A stretch of DNA of 64,000 nt from an uncultured SAR116 cluster alpha proteobacterium (GTDB lineage Bacteria; Pseudomonadota; Alphaproteobacteria; Puniceispirillales; Marisalimonadaceae): positions 1 through 64,000 of the forward strand of contig CABYED010000007.1 in NCBI GenBank assembly GCA_902517815.1, given 5' to 3'. The notes beneath the pieces are model-generated. The model was given only the letters and a program-made list of their open reading frames with translations. It was not told where the DNA came from and searched no databases. Both the position numbers and the translations under genes were made by a program. Shown here in pieces: positions 56,653 through 64,000 of this stretch (the stretch's first letter is position 1; every line of letters begins with the position of its first letter).

Positions 56653-57430
56653 CAAAGTTTCACAAATAATAGCAATTGCAAATCAAAAGGGTGGTGTAGG
56701 CAAAACTACTACGGTAATAAATTTGGCAACAGCCATGGCAGCTTGCGATAAAAAAACACTCATCATTGACGCTGATCCACAAGGAAACGCTAGCACTGGG
56801 TTTGGTATAAAATATGATCAAAGAGATAAAGATTTATATTCTATAATTTGTGGTAAAAATAATATTAATGTTTCAATTAAAAAAACTATGATTCCAAAAC
56901 TTGATATCATTCCTACTTCACCAGATCTGTCAGTTCTTGAACAAGAATTAGTGGGTTTGAAAAATAGAGAATTTAAAATCCGTGATTTAATTAAAGAAAT
57001 TAATGAATTTTACGATTATATATTCATTGATTGTCCACCTTCTTTGGGATTGCTTACATTAAACGCTTTATGTGCAGCAAAAAGTTTAATAGTACCTTTG
57101 CAAACTGAATTTTATGCACTGGAAGGATTAACTCAACTTATGAAAACACTAGATTTAATTAAAAATAATTTTAATAATAAAATTACTCTCCAAGGTATAC
57201 TTCTTACTATGTATGATAAAAGAAACAAGATATGTGAAATGGTTTCAAATGACGTTAAAAATCACTTCAATGACAAAGTTTTTAAAACTATAATTCCAAG
57301 AAATGTTAGAATCTCTGAAGCACCTAGTTATGGTCAACCAGTTTTAATGTATGATATTTCATGCCCAGGATCTCAAGCATATGCATCATTGGCCGGTGAA
57401 ATTATTAATCAAGAGAAAGATTTAAAATGA
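56645..57430 (+). CDS. parA: Chromosome partitioning ATPase ParA
   Basis: ParA is the ATPase that moves the ParB-parS complex. From the ATG at 56645 it has 261 residues, starting [32 protein letters not shown] with the deviant Walker A KGGVGKT (the signature lysine is present). LIIDADPQGNASTGFG, FIDCPPSLGLLTLNALCA and IIPRNVRISEAPSYGQP follow. A TTG two codons earlier is possible. It overlaps rsmG by 8 bases and parB by 4 bases. Confidence 0.97.
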   Translation: MNDKVSQIIAIANQKGGVGKTTTVINLATAMAACDKKTLIIDADPQGNASTGFGIKYDQRDKDLYSIICGKNNINVSIKKTMIPKLDIIPTSPDLSVLEQELVGLKNREFKIRDLIKEINEFYDYIFIDCPPSLGLLTLNALCAAKSLIVPLQTEFYALEGLTQLMKTLDLIKNNFNNKITLQGILLTMYDKRNKICEMVSNDVKNHFNDKVFKTIIPRNVRISEAPSYGQPVLMYDISCPGSQAYASLAGEIINQEKDLK

Positions 57431-58284
57431 AACAAAAGAAAAATGCTAGACCAGCAGGCCTTGGAAGTGGTTTGTCAAGTCTTTTAGGCGCTGAAGTACA
57501 AAAACATACTGACAATTATAAAATGATACCAGTAGAGTTTATCAAACCTGGACCATGGCAACCAAGAAAAATTTTTAATAAAGATGAATTAGAGTCCTTG
57601 TCAAATTCAATAAAGAAACAGGGTATAATTCAACCAGTTATTTTAAAACCAAATGATATAATCAAAAATCAATACTTTATAATTGCCGGTGAAAGAAGGT
57701 GGAGAGCATGTCAACTAGCAAAAATACATGAAATTCCGGCTATTTTAAGAGATGATATAGAAGATGAAAAAATTGCTGAACTGTCTTTAGTTGAAAATAT
57801 TCAGAGGTCTGAATTAAATCCCATTGAAGAGGCAGAGGGTTATCAGTCTCTTCTTAATAATTATAACTATACTCAAGAAGATATTTCGAAAGCAGTTGGA
57901 AAATCTCGGTCATATATTGCTAATATTGTTCGATTATTATCATTATCGCATAAAGCTAAAGAATTATTATTACAAAAAAAACTTACTATTGGTCAAGTGC
58001 GACCACTCATAGGAAATAAAGATGCTGATAATTATTTAGATATAATATTAAAAAACAACCTTAATTCCAGAAATATTGAAAAACTTTTAAAAAATGGAAT
58101 TACAAAGACACATAAAACGAAAATCAAAAATATAGATATTATTAGTTTAGAAAGAGAATTAAAAGAAATAACAGGATTAAAAGTTAACATTGATTTTGAT
58201 AATTCAAAACAAACAGGAAAGATAAAGATAGAATGTCAAAATCTAAAAGAATTTAACTATATAATTGAAAAAATTAAGACCTAA
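57427..58284 (+). CDS. parB: Chromosome partitioning protein ParB
   Basis: ParB binds parS and spreads as a CTP-dependent clamp. The 285-residue product starts with a basic, glycine-rich tail (KNARPAGLGSGLSSLLGAE) and has the box I PGPWQPRKIFNKDELESLSNSI, the CTP-binding box II GERRWRACQLA, the LVENIQRSELNPIEEAEGY segment, the helix-turn-helix TQEDISKAVGKSRSYIANIVRLL, and a C-terminal dimerisation region. ATGA overlap with parA indicates coupled translation. Its end overlaps the convergent holA gene by 11 bases. Confidence 0.97.
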   Translation: MKQKKNARPAGLGSGLSSLLGAEVQKHTDNYKMIPVEFIKPGPWQPRKIFNKDELESLSNSIKKQGIIQPVILKPNDIIKNQYFIIAGERRWRACQLAKIHEIPAILRDDIEDEKIAELSLVENIQRSELNPIEEAEGYQSLLNNYNYTQEDISKAVGKSRSYIANIVRLLSLSHKAKELLLQKKLTIGQVRPLIGNKDADNYLDIILKNNLNSRNIEKLLKNGITKTHKTKIKNIDIISLERELKEITGLKVNIDFDNSKQTGKIKIECQNLKEFNYIIEKIKT

Positions 58285-59314
58285 TTCTATTTCTTGCAAG
58301 AACAGAAGTTGATAGTATAAACTGTGACAAAAGTGTTTTTTCTACGGTCTGATTAAATTTGCATTTTAGTTCAAGCTCAATTAAACGAGCTAATATAATA
58401 TTAATTAATTTCAAATTCCATAATTTGCATTGAAATATCACAAAGTCTTTTTTTTTAAAGAAAATTGGTGGTTTAATGTTTTCAATAATATTTACCAAAT
58501 TTCTATTATCTTCAAAAAGTAATAAAATTTTTTCAATTAATTTAAAGTGATTAACAAACATTCGTATCAGAGCGATACTTGTACTTTGATTTTCATAAAT
58601 ATTTTCAAAAGATATTAAAGCTTCACTAGGATTACCACTAGAACAGTTTTCAATAACTTTATTTAAATTAATATCATTATTTTTTGAAATGAGTGTAAAA
58701 ATCATTTCTTCAGTAATATTTTTATTATTTGTTAGAAAGATATCTAGCTTTTCAATTTCCATTTCATTATTTAATGAATCTGAACTAAAATTAAGAATTA
58801 AATTATTTATAAATTCCTTTTTAAAAGTAATTTTATGTTTAAAAAACAAGTTACTTAATTTTGAATGAAGATTTCTTGTTTTTTCTTCATAACAGGGGAC
58901 TAAAATAGAATTACTATGGTTTTGAAAGTATTTAATAAAAGAACTTATCTTTAAATTTGAGGCCTTTATTAATAATAAATAATTAATATTTCCTGATTTA
59001 GCAGCTTCTAAAATGATATCTTCTAAACTTTTAGTTATAGAAATGTTCATTAGGTCTAAAAGTACCAACCTTTTTTTTGAAAAAATACTTAAGGTATTAA
59101 TATTGTCATTAAGAATTGAGGGTTTCTCTTTAAATTCGTCTCCGTTTATTTTTGAGACATTGAAAGGATCATTAGTATCTATTTCCAGAATTTCTAGGGT
59201 TTTTTTGTAAATAAGGTTAATTAACCCAATATTTGAACCGTATAAAAAAATTATATTTATATTTTCTAATTTATTTTTTAAATTATTCTCATAAAAAAGA
59301 GGGTCTATTTTCAA
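58274..59314 (-). CDS. holA: DNA polymerase III delta subunit
   Basis: HolA is the clamp-loader subunit that opens the beta clamp. The 346-residue product has the family N-terminus NIIFLYGSNIGLINLIYKKTLEIL, DPFNVSKINGDEF, an AAA+-like core without a functional Walker A, and a C-terminal helical region (IRMFVNHFKLIEKILLLFEDN). Sequence is divergent, as usual for HolA, but the convergent position after parB and the link to lptE and leuS are standard for alphaproteobacteria. Start codon overlaps lptE by 4 bases. Confidence 0.9.
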   Translation of the reverse strand: MKIDPLFYENNLKNKLENINIIFLYGSNIGLINLIYKKTLEILEIDTNDPFNVSKINGDEFKEKPSILNDNINTLSIFSKKRLVLLDLMNISITKSLEDIILEAAKSGNINYLLLIKASNLKISSFIKYFQNHSNSILVPCYEEKTRNLHSKLSNLFFKHKITFKKEFINNLILNFSSDSLNNEMEIEKLDIFLTNNKNITEEMIFTLISKNNDINLNKVIENCSSGNPSEALISFENIYENQSTSIALIRMFVNHFKLIEKILLLFEDNRNLVNIIENIKPPIFFKKKDFVIFQCKLWNLKLINIILARLIELELKCKFNQTVEKTLLSQFILSTSVLARNRIRS

Positions 59315-59790
59315 TGTAATCTTCTTATAATAATGTTTATGTGCGTGTAAAGAGTTTTTGCTGAACTTTTTGTTAATCGCTCTTTAATATGCTCAATGCT
59401 TTTTTCTTGGGTATAAAGGGAATTTGATGAAGAGCTTAAAGTTGGGAAAGTAGTCATTGAACCAGATTTTACGACAACATTTGTAATTTTATTAGTTAAT
59501 TGATAATTAAGTCTAGCTTTTATTGATTTAAGAATATTTTGTCCACTAACTGACAAAGTCTCTGTGGATTCGAAATTTATGCCTGTTTTAAGTAAATATT
59601 TTGTTTTAATACCACTGACATAAAAAAAACGTTTTAAAGTTTCTTTAAAATATATGTTATATTTATCATTAGGAGTATCAATTTCAATAGAAAAGTCATT
59701 AATATTTTGAAACTTTTTAAAATTATTTGAAGTACAACCACTAATTAAAATAAGAAAAATAAGAAAAATTAATTTTTTGAAAACAAACAT
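59311..59790 (-). CDS. lptE: LPS-assembly lipoprotein LptE
   Basis: LptE is the lipoprotein plug of the LptD outer-membrane channel that inserts lipopolysaccharide. The 159-residue product has a lipoprotein signal (LIFLIFLILISGC, lipobox ISGC) and a short LptE-like domain with repeating beta-strands (LNYQLTNKITNVVVKSGSMTTF). Sequence conservation is low in this family; the leuS-lptE-holA order, seen in many proteobacteria, is the main support. ATGA overlap with holA. Confidence 0.85.
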   Translation of the reverse strand: MFVFKKLIFLIFLILISGCTSNNFKKFQNINDFSIEIDTPNDKYNIYFKETLKRFFYVSGIKTKYLLKTGINFESTETLSVSGQNILKSIKARLNYQLTNKITNVVVKSGSMTTFPTLSSSSNSLYTQEKSIEHIKERLTKSSAKTLYTHINIIIRRLH

Positions 59791-59802
59791 TTTATGCTCA
59801 AT

Positions 59803-62325
59803 TTAAATCACAAAATTAACAACACGATTAGGTATAATAATAACTTTTTTTGGCTTTTCATTCAAAAATTTTAAAACATTTTTTTCCTTCAAAGCAATTT
59901 CCTCGATATCATTGTTATTTAAGTCTACTGGAACTTCAATAATCGCTCGTACTTTTCCATTAACTTGTACAGGGATTTTTACATTATTTTTTTTAATATA
60001 GTCTAAATCAACTTTCGGCCAAAATTCATTTGAAATTGAATTTTTATTACCTAAGCTGTACCACAATTCTTCAGCTAAATGGGGTACCATTGGATTAATT
60101 AAAATAAGAAGCTTTCTTGTTACAAAGAAAACAACTTTTATATCATCATCATATTGAACTTTATGAGAAGATATTAAGTTAAATAAACTTCTAATTTGGG
60201 CCACTGCAATATTAAAGTGAAACTCATCAATCGCTTTAGTAACATCTTTAATTGTTGTATTCATGAATGTTAGTAGTTCTTTGTTTTGTTTAGAAATATT
60301 TGTCGGTAATTCATCTCTAGTGTTTTTATTAGGTAAAGACATAACAAATTTCCAAAGTTTATTTAAAAAACGCCAAGAACCTTCAACCCCTGAATCTGAC
60401 CATTCCATATCCCTATTAGGCGGTGAATCAGACAACATAAAAAAGCGAGCAGTGTCTGCACCATAATTTTCAATTATTTGTTGCGGATCAACAACATTTT
60501 TTTTTGATTTGCTCATCTTTTCTATTCTTCCAGCAGTAACAGGATCCTTTGTCTCAAAATGAAAGTATTTATTTTCTTTTTTTATTATTTCGCTTGGAAA
60601 AATCCAATGTCCATCTTTGTTTTTATAAGTTTGGTGGCATACCATTCCTTGTGTTTGAAGAGAAGTAAAAGGTTCATCAAGATTTATAGAATTCACATGC
60701 TTTAAAGCTCTCATAAAAAATCTTGAATAAAGAAGATGCATAACAGCATGCTCAACTCCTCCAATATACTGGTCAACTGGCATCCAATATTTAATAGCTT
60801 CGTCAGTAAATGGAATTGAAGGATTTAGATCAGTAAATCTTGCAAAGTACCAACTAGATTCAAAAAAAGTATCAAATGTATCTGTTTCTCGAACAGCTTT
60901 TTCATTGCATTTGGGGCATTTTGTGTGTTTCCAAGTTGGATGATTATCCAATGGATTTCCTCTTATGTTAAAATTAATATCTTCCGGTAAAGTAATTGGC
61001 AAATTTTTTTCTGGTACTGGCGTCTCTCCGCAATTATCGCAAAATATTATTGGTATAGGACATCCCCAATATCTCTGCCGAGAAACACCCCAATCGCGGA
61101 TCCTATAAGTTATTTTCTCTTCACCAATCTCCAACTCTTTTAGTTTTTTTATACATGATTTTATTGCATCATTAGTATTTAAACCGTCTAAAAATTCAGA
61201 ATTCATATGAATTCCATCCCCTATAAAAGGCAGATTTTCTTTAGTTTCTATGACTGGCAAAATATCTAAGGAATATTTTAATGCAAAATCATAATCTCTT
61301 TGATCATGTGCAGGGCAACCAAAAATTGCTCCAGTTCCATAATCCATCAAAATAAAGTTAGCAATAAAGACTTTTAACATGATTTTATTTCTAAAAGGAT
61401 GAGATACAGAAAGATTTGTTTCATATCCATATTTTTCAGCTTTTTCTATATCAGCTTCTTTAGTTGAATTTTTTTCACAAAATTTTATAAAGTTAGCTGC
61501 TTTAAGGTCTTTGTTGGCAATTTGTTTTGCAAGTGGATGTTGAGGTGATATCGCAATAAAAGTTGCTCCAAAAATTGTGTCGGGTCTAGTTGTGAAAACA
61601 GCTATTTTTTTAGATGAATTTTTTAATGAAAAGTTAATTATAGCTCCATAGCTTTTTCCAATCCAATTTCTTTGCATTGTTTTTACTTTTTCAGGCCATC
61701 CATCTAAATTATCAATTTCATTAAGCAAATCATCTGCAAATTGAGAAATTTTTAGAAACCATCCTTTCATTTTTTTCTTCTCAACTTCAGATCCAGATCG
61801 CCAGCCACGTCCATCAACAACTTGTTCATTTGCTAAAACTGTATTTTCAACTGGATCCCAATTAACTAAAGTTTCTTTTTTATAAGCAATTCCCGCTTTG
61901 TAGAAATCTAAAAACATTTTCTGTTCAAATTTATAATAATCCGGATCACAGGTGCTTAATTCTCTTTCCCAGTCATAAGACAAACCCATTTGCTTTAATT
62001 GTATCTTCATATTTTGAATGTTAGAGTTCGTCCATTTAGACGGATGTGTTTTATTTTCCATAGCAGCATTTTCTGCTGGTAGCCCAAATGAGTCCCAACC
62101 CATAGGATGCAGAACATTAAACCCTTGAGCTTTTTTATATCTAGCAATTAGATCACCCAAAGTATAATTTCTTACATGTCCCATATGTATGGCTCCAGAA
62201 GGATATGGAAACATTTCTAATACATAATATTTAGGTTTATTGTAATCAATTTTGGCTCTAAAGCTATCAAGCTCAGACCATTTTTTTTGCCATTTTTTTT
62301 CAATTACAGAGGGATTATATTTCAT
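59803..62325 (-). CDS. leuS: Leucyl-tRNA synthetase
   Basis: LeuS charges tRNA-Leu. The 840-residue class I enzyme has the HIGH-type motif PYPSGAIHMGHVRNYTLGD, the LHPMGWDSFGLPAENAA stretch, an editing domain (about 225-415) with TTRPDTIFGATFIAISP, a zinc-type insertion with CDNCGETP and CPKCNEKAVRETDTFDTF, and KMSKSKKNVVDP. The C-terminal VQVNGKVRAIIEVP is normal. lptE follows after 12 bases. Confidence 0.98.
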   Translation of the reverse strand: MKYNPSVIEKKWQKKWSELDSFRAKIDYNKPKYYVLEMFPYPSGAIHMGHVRNYTLGDLIARYKKAQGFNVLHPMGWDSFGLPAENAAMENKTHPSKWTNSNIQNMKIQLKQMGLSYDWERELSTCDPDYYKFEQKMFLDFYKAGIAYKKETLVNWDPVENTVLANEQVVDGRGWRSGSEVEKKKMKGWFLKISQFADDLLNEIDNLDGWPEKVKTMQRNWIGKSYGAIINFSLKNSSKKIAVFTTRPDTIFGATFIAISPQHPLAKQIANKDLKAANFIKFCEKNSTKEADIEKAEKYGYETNLSVSHPFRNKIMLKVFIANFILMDYGTGAIFGCPAHDQRDYDFALKYSLDILPVIETKENLPFIGDGIHMNSEFLDGLNTNDAIKSCIKKLKELEIGEEKITYRIRDWGVSRQRYWGCPIPIIFCDNCGETPVPEKNLPITLPEDINFNIRGNPLDNHPTWKHTKCPKCNEKAVRETDTFDTFFESSWYFARFTDLNPSIPFTDEAIKYWMPVDQYIGGVEHAVMHLLYSRFFMRALKHVNSINLDEPFTSLQTQGMVCHQTYKNKDGHWIFPSEIIKKENKYFHFETKDPVTAGRIEKMSKSKKNVVDPQQIIENYGADTARFFMLSDSPPNRDMEWSDSGVEGSWRFLNKLWKFVMSLPNKNTRDELPTNISKQNKELLTFMNTTIKDVTKAIDEFHFNIAVAQIRSLFNLISSHKVQYDDDIKVVFFVTRKLLILINPMVPHLAEELWYSLGNKNSISNEFWPKVDLDYIKKNNVKIPVQVNGKVRAIIEVPVDLNNNDIEEIALKEKNVLKFLNEKPKKVIIIPNRVVNFVI

Positions 62326-62333
62326 AACTATAA

Positions 62334-62831
62334 TTATTTATTTGCTTTAATTCGCAAATTTCTTGCTTCATTTAAAATATTATTTTCGATTTTTGAAGCT
62401 AAATTGTTATCTGTAACAGTATCAGACCAAATATTATTTATAAGTTTTTGAACATGGACTTTAACTTTTACACCATCTGATCTTAATTCAGGTGTTAATA
62501 TGTAAGCTGTGATTTTTATTCTTTTGTCTTTAATATTTTTTTTTACATACCAATCTGATATTATAGTACCACCAAAGGCATCAGTTGATATTAAAGGGAC
62601 AACAGATAAAACATCTAGTGATGCTCTCCAGAGAAAACCATTTATGTTTGTGCCAGAACCAGGATCAGATTTAGGATCAATAACATCAGATAATGATATC
62701 CCTTTTTTTGAGTCTTTGGAAAACAAACCTGGAGTTCTAGTTTCATTTGTTAGTGGGTTAGTAACGATTTTATTGTTTGAACAACTTGCAATTATAAACA
62801 TTAATAGAGTTATTAATAAATTTTTAATCAT
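62334..62831 (-). CDS. DUF3576 family lipoprotein
   Basis: The 165-residue protein has a lipoprotein signal (LITLLMFIIASC, lipobox IASC) and a conserved domain with TNINGFLWRASLDVLSVVPLISTDAFGGTIISDWYV, ITAYILTPELRSDGVKVKVHVQ and a final helix LNEARNLRIKA. This is the DUF3576 family, typically next to leuS in alphaproteobacteria. Function is unknown; the lipid anchor and link to lptE suggest an outer-membrane role. leuS begins 8 bases downstream. Confidence 0.85.
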   Translation of the reverse strand: MIKNLLITLLMFIIASCSNNKIVTNPLTNETRTPGLFSKDSKKGISLSDVIDPKSDPGSGTNINGFLWRASLDVLSVVPLISTDAFGGTIISDWYVKKNIKDKRIKITAYILTPELRSDGVKVKVHVQKLINNIWSDTVTDNNLASKIENNILNEARNLRIKANK

Positions 62832-62882
62832 GATTTTAACCCGAAGTAAGAATTAATTATTTTTAACTTGTGAAAATAATAC

Positions 62883-62897
62883 ATCATTTGAAATGAT
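62883..62897. repeat. Perfect 15-bp palindrome between porin terminator and lipoprotein gene
   Basis: ATCATTTGAAATGAT is a 7-bp inverted repeat with a one-base centre. It lies just beyond the porin terminator and 52 bases before the DUF3576-leuS start, so it may be an operator for that operon. It has no U-tract and too small a loop to act as a terminator. Confidence 0.45.
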
Positions 62898-62905
62898 TTA
62901 AAAAT

Positions 62906-62929
62906 AAAAAAAAGGCGACCGAAGCCGCC
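62906..62929 (-). terminator. Intrinsic terminator of the porin gene
   Basis: The minus strand has a GGCGGC/GTCGCC stem closed by a TTCG tetraloop (62929-62914), giving the very stable C(UUCG)G hairpin, followed by eight U residues (62913-62906). One pair is a G-U wobble that forms only on the minus strand, matching the porin's direction. It is 22 bases after the porin stop. Confidence 0.93.
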
Positions 62930-62950
62930 TTTTTATAAGCAAATCGGTAA

Positions 62951-63949
62951 TTAGAATGTTGCTTTAAGTGTTATTTGTGTATATGAACCATCGTCATCAG
63001 CTGTAGTACCTGTAGTACCATCTTCATAGTCATAGTCATGGTATGTTATATACGCATCCAAACCAGAAGCTAAATTATATTTAGCTGAAACAGTTGTAAT
63101 GTCTGATGTTTCACCACCAGTATTTTCTTCAACTTGAGTTCCAACAGCTGCTAATGTTAGACCATTACCTACGTTATACTGAATACCATAGTCAGTTACT
63201 TCAGTTTGAACCGTAGTAGTTACATCGCTCTCTGCTTTAGCAATAACAGCTCTAAACGGGCCTGTTGAAACATCTATTGCCATTGAATTAGAGTTGAGTG
63301 AACCAGCGCCAGCAGTTGTTCCGCCTATGTTATTTGAACCGTAATGAAGTGAACCTTTAACAGCGCCACTTTCGAAAGCATACTTAGCTGCAACAACTGT
63401 TTCATCATCATTATTAGCAGTTCCTGAACCAGCGTCTCTGTAAGTTGCTCCAATTGTTAGACCGCCCATAGAAGGTAGAATGTAAGTTATAGCATTCTGA
63501 TCGTTAACGTCATTAATAAGGTCAGCGTTATCATCAGCTAAGTTTCCTCCGGAACCAAGAACAGCTCCACCACCGTCATTTAATGCATCAGGACCAACTA
63601 AGTCATGAGCAGTTCTAGTTAACTGATCGCCAGCTCCGTCATCTGCTCCAAGCTGAAGTTTTCCAAATCCACCTGAAATTGTCATGTTAGATTCGTCTTC
63701 ATTTCCACCTTCCATTACAACATGCATACCGATTGTTAAACCAGAGTCTGTTTTGTTAGTAAAAGAAAATTTTACATCACTATCATTAGTAAAACTGTCA
63801 AACGAAGATCCTGCTGAGGCAATACCAGAGTCTTGGCTTATATAAGTAAATTCATAACTACCTGAAACTGAAACATCTGCTAAAGCAACACTTGTTGCCA
63901 TAGAAGTAGCTGCAGCTAATGCAGTTGTACCTAAAAGTAATTTACGCAT
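62951..63949 (-). CDS. Outer membrane porin (gram-negative porin, Porin_4-type)
   Basis: The 332-residue product has a clear signal peptide (MRKLLLGTTALAAATSMATSVALA, cleavage after ALA) and a beta-barrel sequence: alternating strands such as GSYEFTYISQDS, GLTIGMHVVMEGG and SGLDAYITYHDYDYEDG, many Asp/Asn/Gly turns, and the terminal YTQITLKATF with a final phenylalanine used by the BAM machinery. It is richer in G+C and in acidic residues than its neighbours, as expected for an abundant exported protein. A strong AGGAA ribosome-binding site and a UUCG terminator also point to high expression. Confidence 0.9.
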   Translation of the reverse strand: MRKLLLGTTALAAATSMATSVALADVSVSGSYEFTYISQDSGIASAGSSFDSFTNDSDVKFSFTNKTDSGLTIGMHVVMEGGNEDESNMTISGGFGKLQLGADDGAGDQLTRTAHDLVGPDALNDGGGAVLGSGGNLADDNADLINDVNDQNAITYILPSMGGLTIGATYRDAGSGTANNDDETVVAAKYAFESGAVKGSLHYGSNNIGGTTAGAGSLNSNSMAIDVSTGPFRAVIAKAESDVTTTVQTEVTDYGIQYNVGNGLTLAAVGTQVEENTGGETSDITTVSAKYNLASGLDAYITYHDYDYEDGTTGTTADDDGSYTQITLKATF

Positions 63950-63971
63950 TGCGCATTCCTTTCTTATTTAT

Positions 63972-63988
63972 GTTTTCAAATTGAAAAC
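63972..63988. repeat. Inverted repeat in the porin leader
   Basis: GTTTTCAA-A-TTGAAAAC is a perfect 8-bp inverted repeat with a one-base centre, 23 bases before the porin ATG. It overlaps the expected 5' leader or core promoter, so it could be an operator for porin control. The promoter itself may lie partly outside the window. Confidence 0.4.
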
Positions 63989-64000
63989 GGTTAATTACAT

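Noticed and set aside
1-64000. tRNA or rRNA genes, CRISPR arrays, insertion sequences or prophage
   Set aside because: All gaps are short and AT-rich, with no cloverleaf-like GC stems, no regularly spaced repeats and no transposase or integrase genes.

Overview
The window is a gene-dense, AT-rich (roughly 30% G+C by eye) chromosomal segment from an alphaproteobacterium. Two conserved alphaproteobacterial gene blocks point to this. The first is rpsO-truB-rbfA-infB-nusA-rimP ... metK-lnt-corC-ybeY-phoH-miaB ... glnD-mutS. The second is the replication-origin neighbourhood smr-tim44 | secB-dnaQ-coaE | hemE-hemJ-rho-mnmE-mnmG-rsmG-parA-parB-holA. Gaps between genes are tiny, several genes usual in these blocks are missing (ylxR, mltA, maf, aroE), and the outer membrane porin is of a marine type. 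Together these suggest a streamlined, probably marine lineage (AEGEAN-169/HIMB59- or SAR116-like); that placement is inference. TGA is used as a stop, so the code is standard.

Layout. 1-9.7 kb (all minus): the end of rpsO, then truB, rbfA, infB, nusA and rimP (translation and transcription machinery), a terminator, then trmB, metK and lnt. 9.7-16.5 kb (minus): corC, ybeY, phoH, miaB, an olsB/olsA-like acyltransferase pair, rimI and tsaB. 16.6-18.6 kb: a convergent pair of cell-envelope genes (polysaccharide deacetylase, glucosaminidase). 18.6-27.4 kb (minus): nfu, trpS, murJ, glnD, mutS. 27.5-32.2 kb: a malic enzyme-phosphotransacetylase fusion, a PfkB kinase, an uncharacterised lipoprotein and dapB. 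32.3-36.1 kb: the dnaJ/dnaK/grpE chaperone genes with a convincing heat-shock promoter before dnaK. 36.2-42.7 kb: rph, rdgB, hemW, an LpoA-like lipoprotein, rsmI, a DolP-like BON protein and gshB. 42.7-46.8 kb (minus): histidine genes hisBH-GNAT-hisAFE plus a HIT protein. 46.8-49.8 kb: smr, a Tim44-like gene, secB, dnaQ, coaE. 49.75-50.02 kb: the only sizeable non-coding gap, with the properties expected of oriC. 50-58.3 kb (plus): hemE, hemJ, rho, mnmE, mnmG, rsmG, parA, parB, with two perfect 16-bp parS sites. 58.3-64 kb (minus): holA, lptE, leuS, a DUF3576 lipoprotein, an intrinsic terminator and a porin.

The main biological story is the chromosome origin and its partition module. Genes diverge from the candidate oriC on both sides. 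ParA and ParB are encoded about 7 kb away. One parS lies in the rho-mnmE gap, and the other is written into the rsmG coding sequence, where it encodes Val-Ser-Arg-Glu-Thr. I found no rRNA, tRNA, CRISPR array, insertion sequence or prophage. Apart from the origin, whose initiator-site arrangement looks unusual, I see no candidate for a wholly new system; the rest is conserved core genome.
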